DNA of 64,000 bases, from assembly GCA_022605955.1 (NCBI GenBank), contig JAKCOZ010000002.1, positions 65,328,783-65,392,782 of the forward strand. The letters run 5' to 3'. A model generated the notes under the pieces. It did no database searches, was not told the origin of the DNA, and saw nothing but the letters and a program-made list of their open reading frames with translations. A program made the translations under genes and the position numbers. Numbering within the stretch: position 1 is the stretch's first letter; the number at the start of each line of letters is the position of its first letter. Shown one piece after another: positions 38,450 through 50,110 of this stretch. The stretch comes from Rallus limicola. Its lineage: Eukaryota > Chordata > Aves > Gruiformes > Rallidae.

Positions 38450-39905
38450 TAATAATTGATAATCATGACAAAAACGAGAAAAAAAATACTGTGTATAGTA
38501 GTAATTTATAGTTACATAGTTACATATATCTGTAGTGGTTTCAGAAGCAAAAATAGTGAGCGGAGAATCAAGAAGTATCTTAGAAGACAGTTATTTCTTA
38601 TTTCTTACTTCTGATTTGCCTCTGAATATGTTGTCCCAAAACTAGATATTTGCTTTCCTGGTGTGTATTATGCCGATGTAAACACAGATCAGATATATTT
38701 TATTATATATTTACGCAGCTATGGGTATCTGTCCCAAGAAAACACATCAAAGCTCCAAATCAATTATTTATACATAAACCATTAAGGTATTCATGTTTCT
38801 AGTATGAAACATGTATTTATGTTTCTAATATCTATTGTTATTCTATTAAATGATTGGTCTAGATTTCCTCATCTAGCATCCAAACTAGATCACATGCTGT
38901 TCTTTTCTCTGCCTTTATCTTTTGAACAGGTGGAATAGTTGGGATAGTGGATCCGTGGGTTGGTGGACACAATTCCTCTTGCCAGAATTACCTTTCCACT
39001 AGTCTCCTGTTACTTTTGTCAAGTCTAAATAGTTCTCCATGGTTTTCTGACTGAACTAGTAATACCTCAGTTAAACTTGAGCTTTTAACAGTCACAGCCT
39101 ACTTATCAGACATTATTTAGGTATTTCTTCTCTGGCCTTAGACCCTCAGGCACTGCAATATTGCAGCAGCATGTCAACTTGATTCATAACACACTTTAGG
39201 TTTGTTTTTACTGTAACAGTATGTTCCCATAATGAAGGAAAGCACATAAAAGGAAGAATATGAGCTTGTTTTACTCAACAGTGGTGCAAAAACTATCAAA
39301 ACCTGTGATGAAAGTTGTTAGTATCTGCTAAGGTTAGGCAGGGTGGCCTCCATCAAACTGGAAGATGGACCTTTTATACAACTGCACAGTCACCACATCT
39401 CTGTCCTTTAACAGATACTGCCCTGACACCTTCTGTGTATTTGTTTTTTACTTTGAGATGTCACGTGGCTTTTTTCTACTTTTCTTGAACAATGCTATGG
39501 CTTAAAGCAGAAAGACAATAAAACAAGCTAATGTTCCTGTTATACCACAGGGAATATTGGAACGCTGCTGTTTGAATCACAGTCTGAAGTTCATTTGATT
39601 GATTTCCATGCAATTGATACCAGGAAGTATTACTGTAACAAAGCAGCTTCACCCTTTCTCTCAAATGGGGTTGCCAGGAACAGATCTCTTATTAGAAGGA
39701 GCCACCTCTCTGGTGCTGCACCTGAAGAGTAATGAACTAGCATCAGATAGAAAAACAAAAACCAAAGAGCAAAACACCTGAAGAAGCTGTAAATCAACTC
39801 CTTTCTTGCCATGACAAGAGAAGTGCAGACAAGAGGGGATGGATGTATTTCCATAGAGACTTAACTCCCACTGGGTTGTTTTTCTATGAGGGAGTACCCA
39901 TATTC
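38450..39905. other. Non-coding sequence, no gene seen
   Basis: Unique AT-rich sequence between the hairpin and the LTR. No exon, RNA gene or repeat is recognised. A loose direct repeat of 'tttctagtatgaaacatg' type occurs around 38795-38830. Confidence 0.5.
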
Positions 39906-40320
39906 TGGTTTAGCCCCTGCCAGCAGCTGAGCACCACATGGCCACTCAGTCACTACCCACCTCCACTCCTCCCTCCTCCCACACCTTGATTGGGATGGGG
40001 AGGAGAATAGGAAGACAAAGGTAAAACTTTTGGGATGGGATAAGGACAGTTTACTGGGACAGCAGAGGGAGAGGAAGTTATCAACATCAATACTAATAAG
40101 AGAATATACAAAGCAGAAGACACACAATGCAACTTGCTCACCACTGAATCGAGGCCCAGCTTGTTCAGAGGTATGGTACCTCCACCCTGGCCAGCCTCCT
40201 TTATATACAGAGCATGAAGTCATATGGTATGGGATATCCCTTTGATCAGTTTGGGTCAGCTGTCCTGGCTGTGTCCCCTCACAGCTTCTTGTGAAAATTA
40301 ACTCTATCCCAGCCAAAACA
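39906..40320 (-). mobile_element. Solo LTR, avian ERVL-like (minus strand)
   Basis: The minus-strand LTR begins at 40320 with 'tgttttggctgggatagag' and 'ttaattttc', an opening I recognise from avian ERVL LTRs. A TATA box lies at about 40201-40208 on the minus strand ('gtatataaagg'). The LTR ends at 39906 with the 'ggtgctcagctgctggcagg' and 'ggggctaaacca' blocks. Its 3' half is clearly related to the LTR at 16199-16607 and its 5' half to the one at 24578-25128. I see no target-site duplication and no internal coding region. The 171-codon minus-strand frame spanning 39861-40376 is a chance frame over the LTR, not a gene. Confidence 0.88.
40201..40208 (-). promoter_or_regulatory. TATA box of the LTR promoter (relic)
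   Basis: The plus strand reads 'tttatata', giving TATATAAA on the minus strand in the expected U3 position, about 115 bases inside the LTR. Whether it still drives transcription cannot be told from the sequence. Confidence 0.6.
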
Positions 40321-41457
40321 CAGGACAATCTGGCACTTAAGTGCTCTCTGCTCAATGTAGTGAAGGTTAACAGCATTTGAGGAATGCTTTCTAGATCTTA
40401 GAGCTAAAACTCAGAATCACTGCCTATGTAAAATCAGGACTCTTCATCATGCTGTGCTTTAAATGTTTCCAAAACCAAACTCCCAACAGTTCTTCAGAAA
40501 ATCACTCTGGGGACTGATGTCTACCAGGGTTGAGGAGTGTCTGTGATCTCTCTGGTATTTTTTCCTTGCTGACATTTTTCTTTCAGTTTAAATAGGAATA
40601 GCAATTGCTGAGTTACTTCACTACAATATGTATACACTCATTTGTAGCTCATTTCCACTCTCATTAACAAGCTTTTCAGCACCCTTATGTAGTAGGAAAG
40701 AAAATATTTGCAGCTATTAACAAATGCAGCATTTAATGACATTATAACCCTGCCTGATCAGAGTCTTTTACTAGATATTGGATTGCTTGTTGAAAGTCAA
40801 TTTTATAACAAAATAAACACCGGCATGACATAAATTTTACTGTTTTTTGTTTTCAGATGTAGTTATATACTATATTACTCCTCAGGGGTGAAAAACATAA
40901 TGTGTGCAAATGAATTTAGATACACAGCAACTGATTTTCCAGTGATGATATAATTAAGGCTATAAAAGACTGACTATATGTAACAGCTACTGTGGGAGCC
41001 TCTCTCATACTTCTCTGTACAGTCTTTTCCTGTGGTTTTTTTGTTTGCTATAACACTTACTTGTCTTTTTGTAAAGCAAGCAAATTATTCAGTGTCTAAA
41101 AAAGTTTCTAAAAGACTGAGAAGCACAATAATTAGACCACTGTGACTTAAATTTTGCATTAGAGAAAAATAAACACTGCCGAACCAAAACACATCCTATT
41201 TGTTTAAGTACTTGTTTTCGACATATACATATGTACATCATGGGAACAAAATAGACAACTTTTAGCATTTTGGTTTTGAGTTCTTTACCAAGATGGTCAC
41301 CTGGTGTCTGAAATAAGTGCATATTAGAGCCTCTCTTGTTCCTAAGCAAAATATTGATCCACTTTGCCTTCGCTTGGGGTTAGGACAGTACCAGGTAGGC
41401 ACAGCGCAATATTTTCTTTTGTATTAAGAGAGGCTTCACTGCAATGCTTTTCCTTTC

Positions 41458-41473
41458 TTTTTTTTTTTTTTTT
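41458..41473 (+). repeat. Poly(T) run
   Basis: Sixteen T follow a short pyrimidine tract. It is a simple repeat and nothing upstream on the minus strand resembles a retroposed transcript that I recognise. Confidence 0.85.
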
Positions 41474-42740
41474 ATGCTACCAAAGGAATTGACTAAGTGC
41501 TGCAATTACAGTGTCTATTCAACTTTCTGTTCTCCTTGTCCACCTGAGAAAGCAGAGGATGGGTGATTCTGGCTTTATAGCACTCAGGCAGAGAGTGCAA
41601 GCATGAGAATGGAAGGGGCGGGAATAAAGATATGAGAGCACTAGGAGCTGAGTTCCATCGCTGAAAAAAATCTTAGCTGCTTTAAATTACATTTTGGAAT
41701 CCATGAATAAAAATGTATAAAACTCATAGTTAAAAAAGGAACAGTATGTAAATATTAATAAGTTGAACTTCACTCTGTAGTATCAAGTAGAGAACTATTT
41801 CAATAGATATTTGGAGCCACTTTATTGCTCAAGTGCTACAGGTAAAATTTCACAGATTTCTCTGACAATTTTCATGCAGTTAAAAAACCCTCAACTTTAT
41901 GAAGTTCTTTTCAGTCACATAAACTATGCAACTGCACTAGTTAATAATTAAGGCTGGTCAAAAGACTCCTGTAAAATTTCTTTACCAGTGCAAAAACACA
42001 TTTTCTGGAAAAAAAAATCTGCTTTCAACAGATATGTCGATATTCTGTAAGAAAAGCAAGTGTATGAGAAATGAAACCTTTGAAGTTTTGAATGAGAATA
42101 AGGAATATTTTGGTCTCTGAAAGACAAAAATATTAATCTCAAATACTGCTATTTTCTGCTTTGATTTATGCTTTTTAATTGACTTGTAGCTCACAAATCA
42201 AGCAACATGTCTCACTCTTCATTAAGAGGAGATAAAGAGATGAATTATGTGAGAAAGAGTCAGGCTGGAGAGCCCATCAAAATAGCAGAATAAGATTGTA
42301 AATCCTGAGCAACAATTATAACAATACCTTCATTTGGCGTGTGGCACTGTTTTGAAGAAAACACTTTGACAGGTTTTGATTCTGAATTAGTTCCTGAAAA
42401 TGAGAACTTTTTCTCTTTAAAACCATGATGTTTCAAGGCACGCTGAAATCCATTTTAATATTTACCTTGCATTTGAATCTCTATGTAATATACACGTTCA
42501 CAGTGCATCACCTCACATGGGATGCAATCTGTATTATATTCAGACTAATATTCCCTATTACCAGTTGAACTATGATGACCAATGTCTTTGGATCCTTGCT
42601 TTGCTTTCATTAGAGATGCTCTAGGAGCTTCCAGGTTAAATTTGCTGATGTTCTAAATCTCAGATATATAGACATCACAGATGCCAAAGAAGCAGAAGCA
42701 CTTTCAGAGCCAGTAGCACAAGTAACATAGATCTGTAACA

Positions 42741-42747
<7 letters not shown>

Positions 42748-42772
<25 letters not shown>
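42748..42772 (+). repeat. Poly(A) run (25 A)
   Basis: Twenty-five A follow 'aacatgttgtt'. No AATAAA precedes it at the usual 15-30 bases and no target duplication is visible, so it is called a microsatellite rather than a processed-pseudogene tail. Confidence 0.85.
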
Positions 42773-44258
42773 GGCTGTAACAGTGTCATCGCTTTAATGC
42801 AATCTCATTGCTTCCACATCACTGCTATTCCCTGCCCAAAAAACCCTAAAAACAAAAATTGGCCTTTTGGAGGTTTTTCTAAAGAGGACATGATGCTTTT
42901 TGTCTGCTCCCCTTCTGATTGTATTATTTTAAAGACTCACTATAATGTCCAATTTTCTCTCAAAACATCTGTAAAAATAATATTAGACATAATGAAATCT
43001 CAGTTTGCAAATCCCAAATAACTTCAAATTCATATAATCCTACTGGACCCAGTCAGTACACACTGAAATCTACTGCAATCTTTCCATGACTATTCCAATC
43101 TTACCAATGACTATTTCAAAGCTTCACAAATTCAGAAGTGAAATATATTTGCTCTTCATCATTTTCTATTCTCCTGTTACAAGACTTCAATATCCTGTCA
43201 AGAGCAGAAAAAAAAAAAATCAGTCAATTTTGGTGACTACTTATCAGATTTCAATAATAGTGTGTTTAGATGTTAGCAGAATTCAGTCTCACTGTCTGTG
43301 ATCATTCCTAATTGTTCCTAGATGACAAATACAGTTGGAAGTATTTCATAAGGTTTGTAAATATTTAAAAAAAACCCTCCTGAATTTTCACAGTGTTTTA
43401 TTCCATTGTGACCCTGGATTGCCTCCAGTAATACTGTTATAAACTATTTTTCAAAGAGTCGAGATTCTATGTGCAATCTTTTTGAAACCTAAGTTGTTCA
43501 TTTACCCACAGAAAGAAAAAAGGAATCAACTCAGCAAATTATTACAAAAGCTATTAAGTTCTATATTATCTTATGCCCTCAACATGTCAGCAAAAAAAGT
43601 TTAATCAGTTTATTCTCAGTAACCTAGCCAATTAGTAGGTGACACGGTAATAAAGAAACACCAAATGCTTGGTCACACAAATCAGACAAAAAAGAAGGTG
43701 GTGCTTTGTGGTTGGCAGGATGTAATGTCACTGTAGATAGAGGCATATTTATTGCCCTCTTTTTGCACTGCATTGTTCCAGCAGCTCTAAAGTTCACAAC
43801 TGAGCTGGTTTGCTTTTATTAGGAATTTGATTGTTAACTGTGACAGTTATCTTTTGTTTTCATTAGGACTGTAAGCAATGGGAAGCACAAGAAATGCTGA
43901 CTCCTGAACAGCCTTACAACTGTAACAACTGCTTTCACAACAATGAAGAATTTTAGACAGACAGTAAGTCCTAATGCCCATGGACGATTCTTGGGTAACC
44001 TTAGTCCAAGGGCAACACAATTACAGAGGGATATATTAAGAAAACTTAATGTACTTTTTGCTTGCTCCCTCGCTTCTAAGGACTACCACCAGAAAGCAGT
44101 TTACACGAATCAATGAATCTGCTCCTGCTGGAAATGGAAGTGCCATGTTTCTTTTCTGCATTTAATCTCTCTGTGTAGAATATCTGGACAAATCCACCAG
44201 CAAGTCCCAGAGATTTGTGCCTGTTTTGAGGGCAGCACTAGAGGAGAAGATACATGAA

Positions 44259-44284
44259 TCATCTAAATAAGATCATTTAGATGA
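44259..44284. repeat. Short perfect hairpin (10-bp arms)
   Basis: The arm 'tcatctaaat' (44259-44268) and its reverse complement 'atttagatga' (44275-44284) are separated by the loop 'aagatc'. Hairpins of this size occur by chance in AT-rich DNA. Confidence 0.7.
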
Positions 44285-47200
44285 GAAAATGTTCCCCACC
44301 ATGGGCGAGGAGTACACAAGGCTCTGTTATATAATTTTCTCTCCAACTTGGAAATTATTGTTTAATTTGCTACAATAAGAACAATAAACTCAGAGCTTTA
44401 CTATTCTACTCCCAGAAGACCAAGGGACTTATACCAAGGTTAAGTTGTACAGTGTACTGAAAATACAGTGATTATAGTAACAGTCAAAACCATCACAAAT
44501 CTGGTTGTCATCTACTGATTTTTAAGACTCTTTTTTTTTAAGGGAGAGGAAAAATGGATTACGGAATCTTGGAGGAGTAACAAAACATAAGCATGACTGG
44601 AATGAAGTTAAGAAGAATTAAGAAGATAATGATGATTTTATGTGGAAAAATTTGAAGAAAATTTGACTAAACATTAAGGACTATTTTATGAGAAAATGTG
44701 ACTGAGATTTTCCCACTTAGATTTGCAAGAAAAATTCCTGCTCAAATCTCAAGACAAGACAGAAAGCATTAGATAATCAGTAAGTCTAACTCTAGCCAGA
44801 GCAGGAGAAAAAGAATAACGAAAGTGATCATTTATAGTGTTTTCAAAGCTGCCAAAGTGATAAGGAATCTTAAACCCTCTTTGCAATACAAAAGATACTC
44901 CATCAGCTTTAGTGGAAATCACATTGAAGTGTACAAAGCAAAAACAATTAAAGATAACTTCCTCCTCTGGGGCTCCTAGAGCTCAGAATCCACATGCTCC
45001 AATGTAAGGCTCCACATGAGGTTGTTTTTTTATTCAACACCGGTACAATATATATTATGTAATAAAGAAATACAAACAAATTAATTTATTTTTAGATTCA
45101 AATGTATCTGCTAAACTTAAATGCTGACCTTTGTTTTTATGACAGCTTTTCAGAGCCATACTGCAAGCCAGAAAGCACAGCCAGGAATAGAAGCACACAA
45201 AAAACACAGGTTAGACTAAACCCTAAGAAAAGGACAATTCTGAATACATTGTTTATATTTATTCCCTTAAGAAGTCAAAATCAAAAATTCTAAACACTAG
45301 GAAGAGGAGGTGGTTCAGAGTGATAAATATAAGGTTGTCACTTCCCTAGTGACAGGTTTCACCCCCATCTTCATTACTATTTTTATATCAATCTAAATGT
45401 TATTCTCTATATAATGCAATACAAAATAATAGCATCAAAAGAAAGGCTAGACCTGCAAAAGCTAGATTTATCTCTTCTCCCCAAAAGAAAGTCAAGTTAC
45501 TGGGACCACTAGTTGACTTTCTACCTGATTTTTTTTTTTCTAGCCATTTTGTTTTGGGTTGTTGATGTGGGATTTTCTTTGTTTGGAGAAAAAATTATTA
45601 AGTGTTCCATGATGGTGAGGCCTTGGCTGCTCATGTGGCTCAGCAATGGCTGATTGTCCTGAGTTTAGATGGCACAGCTATCCATGGAACAAGCAATCTG
45701 CTCAGATGATCAGGGAGGCAAAGGCTGTAGCCCTGTTTTTAACAACTTCCTTGATTCATTATCACAGTGATGTGATTGTTCTTAGTGCTTCAGAACTCAT
45801 TAACACACAGAAATTATAGCAGAACTACTGAAGTGGTATTAATTGCATGTAAAATGCTGTTTTTACTGAGCAGTCACCAGATCTGCAGTTGTAGTGTGTT
45901 TGGTGCTTACTTGCAGTTAACAAGAGGCATTCCTATCCTCTTAAATCCCCTCTACCTATTTTTGGAAGTTTCTCACACTTATTCATGCAGTGCTCATCAA
46001 TGTGTGAAATTAAAGCATGAACTGATCAGTATGTGAAAGTGAGGTTCATGGAGATAATTTATGAATAAATTATACCAGGGATGCTGAATATATTTAAAGT
46101 AGGCAATGCAACTTGCTTAAATGAGCTACTACCATATTGGGGAATGATTCTGGAATGGCTAAAAATGAAGACTAGCTGGAATTTATTATAGTTAGGCAAA
46201 TATTGGCAAATTGCTAAATACAGACAGGCAATTGCATTTTGCCAGGATGATTAGTATAAAATAATATCTTTAAACATGAAAGACAGGATTATAGAAATCA
46301 ATTTTTTACTTCTAGAAATGTACAATTTAAAGAAAATGTGTTATGCTATAGAAATGTTTCATAGATAAACTGTATTTTTCTGCTGGTTACTGAAATCAAC
46401 AACTCCATTTATAGTTGTCTGTGTGTTAGGAATAGAAGTGGTTTAGTTCCTCAAAAAAAGTCGTTCCGGAGTCAGCATGAAGTGGATATATTCTGGTATA
46501 TTACTCTTCTCCTCCAAAATAAAATGGATCACCTTCATACAGTTTGGTCTCACAGAGTGTGAGCAACACATGGAATCAGGAGTAAAATCACATGGAAAAA
46601 AAATAACATTACCAAAGAATACTTCAGCTAAATGCTCCATTAGACCTGACATCCTCTGGAAACCCAAAGCATCCACGAAATATTTAGACCATATGTAGAG
46701 TACTGGTAGGAAGACAGTCAGAAAGTAGCCTAATTTCTGATAATAGGAGATTCTGGTACACTTAATGCATCTAGACCAGTAATTGTGCATGTCAAACAAA
46801 TTTTGCTGGAGATGGGTTATGTAGAATCATTGTGCCTGATGTGATTGATAGCATATGTACTCTCCACTTTCAAATGGAGTGGTGGGCTTTGACAGTGTAA
46901 GAAATGGCCATTTTACACACTGTATTATGTGGACATGATGATAAAAAAAAAAAGACAAAGTTGATCCCCTCATCCTCAAAACACTTCTAAACCATGCTCT
47001 TGCTTTCTCTTGAGTTGTTCTATGAGTATTTGACAAGAATAACATATTAAGTAATAAAGTTGTGGAAAAAGTGCAAAATTTGAGGTAGATATGCCAGAAA
47101 AGCATGTTAAAAATTTAAAATAATATTTTTTTTAATGATCACATAATTTTTAAACTCTGGTCAAAAATCCACAATTAGCTATGGAGATATGTGCCTACAG

Positions 47201-47472
47201 AAAAGCTGCTGGTAAGCTGGGAGATAGACTCAAACTGAAATAATGAACAGTATTTCAGAGGTTTATAACTACTAAATGGAAATGCTACTCTTAAGTTTTG
47301 GATGCCATAAAAGTTTTGTTATTCCACTAAAACCACACAGATTTGTGATTAAATCATCTAGTGGAAAAATAAAAGCAGTTATTTCTTAAGTAAGGGATAC
47401 TTCAGTCACTGAATGTTTGTTGATAGCCAGTACAGGAAAGGTGGGAGACCATATTTTGAGAGTTTTGAGAAA

Positions 47473-48152
47473 TACAGAATCACAGAATCATTAAGGTTGG
47501 AAAAGATCTCCAAGATCATCTAGTCCAACCGTACCCCTATATTACGTACTAAACCATGTCCCTAAGTACGTCATCCAACCTCTCCTTAAACAGGCTGAGG
47601 GATGGTGACTTTACCACCTCCCTGGGCAACCTGTTCCAATGCCCAATCACTCTTTCTGAGAAGAAATCTCTCCTAATATCTAATCTGAACCTCCCTTGGC
47701 ACAACTTGCAGCCATTCCTTCTTGTCCTATCACTATTTATCTGCGAGAAGGGTCTGACCCCCATCTTAGCACAACCTCCTTTCAGGTAGCTGTAGAGAGC
47801 AATAATGTCTCCTTTGAGCTTCCTCTTCTCTGGGCTAAACAATCCCAGTTCCCTCAGCAACTCCTCACAAGACTTGTGCTCCAGACCCTTCAGCAGCTTT
47901 GTTGCCCTTCTCTGGACACGCTCTAGGGCCTTGGTGTCTTTCTTGTAGTGAGGAGCCCAAAACTGAACGCCCTATTTGAGGTTTGGCCTCACCAGAGCTG
48001 AGTACAGGGGGATCACCCACTCCCCAGTCCTGCTGACTATGCTATTCCTGACACAAGCCAGGATACTGTTGGCCACCTCCGCCACCTGGGCACACTGCTG
48101 GCTCACGTTCAGGTTCGTGTCAACCAACACCCCCAGATCCTTTTCCTCTCAA
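47473..48152 (-). mobile_element. CR1 LINE, 680-bp 5'-truncated copy
   Basis: On the plus strand it opens with 'acagaatcacagaatcatt' (CR1 terminal octamers ATTCTGTG on the minus strand) and the 'gatcatctagtccaacc' block. It extends through the C-terminal reverse-transcriptase region to about 48152, where similarity stops at 'ccttttcctctc'. The left-edge fragment at 1-96 matches its interior closely, suggesting the same or sister subfamilies. It looks the least decayed of the CR1 copies here. Confidence 0.95.
47549..47860 (-). pseudogene. CR1 ORF2 C-terminal remnant, 103 codons still open
   Basis: This frame encodes the last part of CR1 ORF2: '[14 protein letters not shown]', then the basic '[19 protein letters not shown]' block, then '[15 protein letters not shown]', ending at a stop after 'RDMV', the usual CR1 terminus. 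The frame is uninterrupted over this span, unlike the 35-kb copy. It is still a 5'-truncated fragment with no palm domain or endonuclease, so it cannot act as a polymerase. Confidence 0.88.
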
Positions 48153-49740
48153 GCTTGCATTAGGTGGGAGGTTAATCATACATGAGCTAAACACCAATAC
48201 TGATTCTTCTGAGCTTTGTCCTACTCTCATTCATTTTTTAATTTTCCACTCATCTTACTGATCTTGATTCTTTGCTCTTTTTCATCTCATTCATAATTTT
48301 CCTATGTCTCTATAGATTCCAGTCTCCATGACACCTGTGACTGTCCCTCTCTTTTAATATTTTAAACCAAAATAGACCGAACAATAGATATGCTAAGGAG
48401 ACTAGATATTATTTTCCTTCAAGAACAGAGGATCTGTTTACTACTGGCTAGTAATATTTTTGTATACATTTAGCATTTCTTTAAAAAAGTCAAGAAAGGA
48501 AAATGTACTAAAATCAGTGAGCACAAGTACAAACCACCACGTTTCAGTGGGAAGTTTAAAAGAAGCATTTATCTATGCTGAAAGACTTAATGTTAAAAAA
48601 CCCAAATTTGATAAAATCATCATTATGAGTTTCAAACATCCTAAAAGACACATAAGATGAATCTTTCATGCTCAAAAAAATGTGTATTTCCTCAAACTTG
48701 CAAGATTGAATTACACCTGCTTAATCAATTATAAATATTCTTAACTTTTTAATATTATTTCAAGGTAATGTTCTCAAAATGAAATTAGACTGACATAAAA
48801 ATGTCCACAGCTGTGTTTCAACAAATTTTCTTTTGTATAATAGCAGTATTTTGATATTTTGGGAAGGCAAGATTCACTTTTGCTCTTTGAAAACAAACCT
48901 TTTGTTTTGTTTAGAAAAACACAGATAGTAGAAGTTCAAATGTTGGATATAAACTCACAATTGCTTATTTGTCAATATCGTAATGAATCAAAAAATTTAG
49001 CATTTTTTTTCTGTTCCATTCTGTTCTGGATTTTTTTAAAGTGTGAAATTATATGAAAAAAAAAAGGACAGTTCTATGTCAGCAAAGTAGTAATTTACTG
49101 GGTGACAATATACTAGCTGACTTGAAGCCTTTTCACAGAGGCTGCAATTTCTCAGAGATAAAAAAATAGGGGATATGGTGCCAAGAAGTGTAACTAGGAA
49201 AGGGTTAAATTAATGTTATGAAAAATATGAAAAAATAAAGAAAAAAAGGCATGAGGAAGTATTTTGTATCACTGCTTTCAGCATGATTAATGAAGCTTGA
49301 TACAACGGTTCATTGAAAACAGAAGATTTCTACTTTATGTCATATTGTCTGGTCTGGTAAATTTGGAGACTGATTTTTAATATGTCTGATACTTCTCCCT
49401 AATTTATTTTTTTAATCCAATTGTTTAACTTTCTTTTGGCTGGAAGATGGCGTATGTCAGCTAAAAGACTACAGATCCTTTTCTTTCCTTCTAAGACTAC
49501 CCTTACAGTATCTTTTACCTTTGAAAGGAAACGTAAAGCTGTAAGTTTATTTAAAAGCAAGTGGCTTTCTAGACACAAAAATGGAAATGTGATCAGCTGT
49601 AATAAGTTTTACATACTTTACATTTTAAAAGTCTGTAATTCTTTGTGTACTATTGTTGTTCCGTGTATAAAAGTACAACTTAGTGCGCAATTAAATCATA
49701 CAAAAAATACATTAAAAGATCTAATGTTGCCTTGTATGGC
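48153..49740. other. Non-coding sequence, no gene seen
   Basis: AT-rich unique sequence. The plus-strand frame at 49421-49771 is 116 codons long but shows no recognisable similarity and runs into the candidate conserved element. Nothing else is noted. Confidence 0.5.
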
Positions 49741-49744
49741 TTGT

Positions 49745-50110
49745 GAAATAATGAACATGTTCTGCTCGTAGCCTCGGCGATTATAATGTTATTACACAGT
49801 CATTAAATTGAAGCTGTTATTCCACTGCTAAAACAACTGATCAATATCCATTACCATTCAGTGATGGCTGGAACCAAAATGAGATTATATTGCAAATGAG
49901 CCGCAGACAAGGTAATGATCCCTCCACTTTGATATATTTAAAGGCATTCCCTAAAGCAGATAATTTCCTTAAGCGAGAGGTACAACTTTTCTATCGAGTC
50001 TCCAGCTAGGCAAATAAAAATGTGCTTTAATTATAAAGAGCCTTATGTAGTATGGTTTGTAATAAAATAATAGTGTCCTAGGCAAGGATAACCACAGGTG
50101 GATCAATGAA
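49745..50110. promoter_or_regulatory. Candidate conserved non-coding enhancer
   Basis: The segment has no simple repeats and matches no transposon I know. It keeps CpGs in an otherwise CpG-poor area (near 49767, 49775 and 49778, then about 49902, 49974 and 49995). It carries repeated homeodomain-type cores, including TAATTA at 50028-50033 and several TAAT, ATTA and ATAAA sites. This texture is typical of deeply conserved developmental enhancers in gene deserts. It is inferred from composition alone; only an alignment can show conservation. Confidence 0.35.

Larger units (their letters stand above)
40321..47472. other. Non-coding sequence, no gene seen
   Basis: About 7.1 kb of AT-rich sequence contains poly(T) at 41458-41473, poly(A) at 42748-42772 and a 10-bp foldback at 44259-44284. 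The minus-strand frame at 46443-46799 (118 codons) has no recognisable domain and no ordered exon structure around it. No transposon is identified. Confidence 0.5.

Noticed and set aside
40201..40320. LTR promoter as an active alternative promoter
   Set aside because: A TATA box is present, but no downstream exon or splice donor is recognised, so activity is not claimed.
39861..40376. 171-codon minus-strand open frame, the longest in the window
   Set aside because: It lies over a solo LTR, runs past both ends of it and has no domain. It is a chance frame in relatively GC-rich repeat DNA.
46443..46799. 118-codon minus-strand open frame
   Set aside because: No domain or family is recognised and the opposite strand is open in part too, as expected of chance frames at this length in 64 kb.
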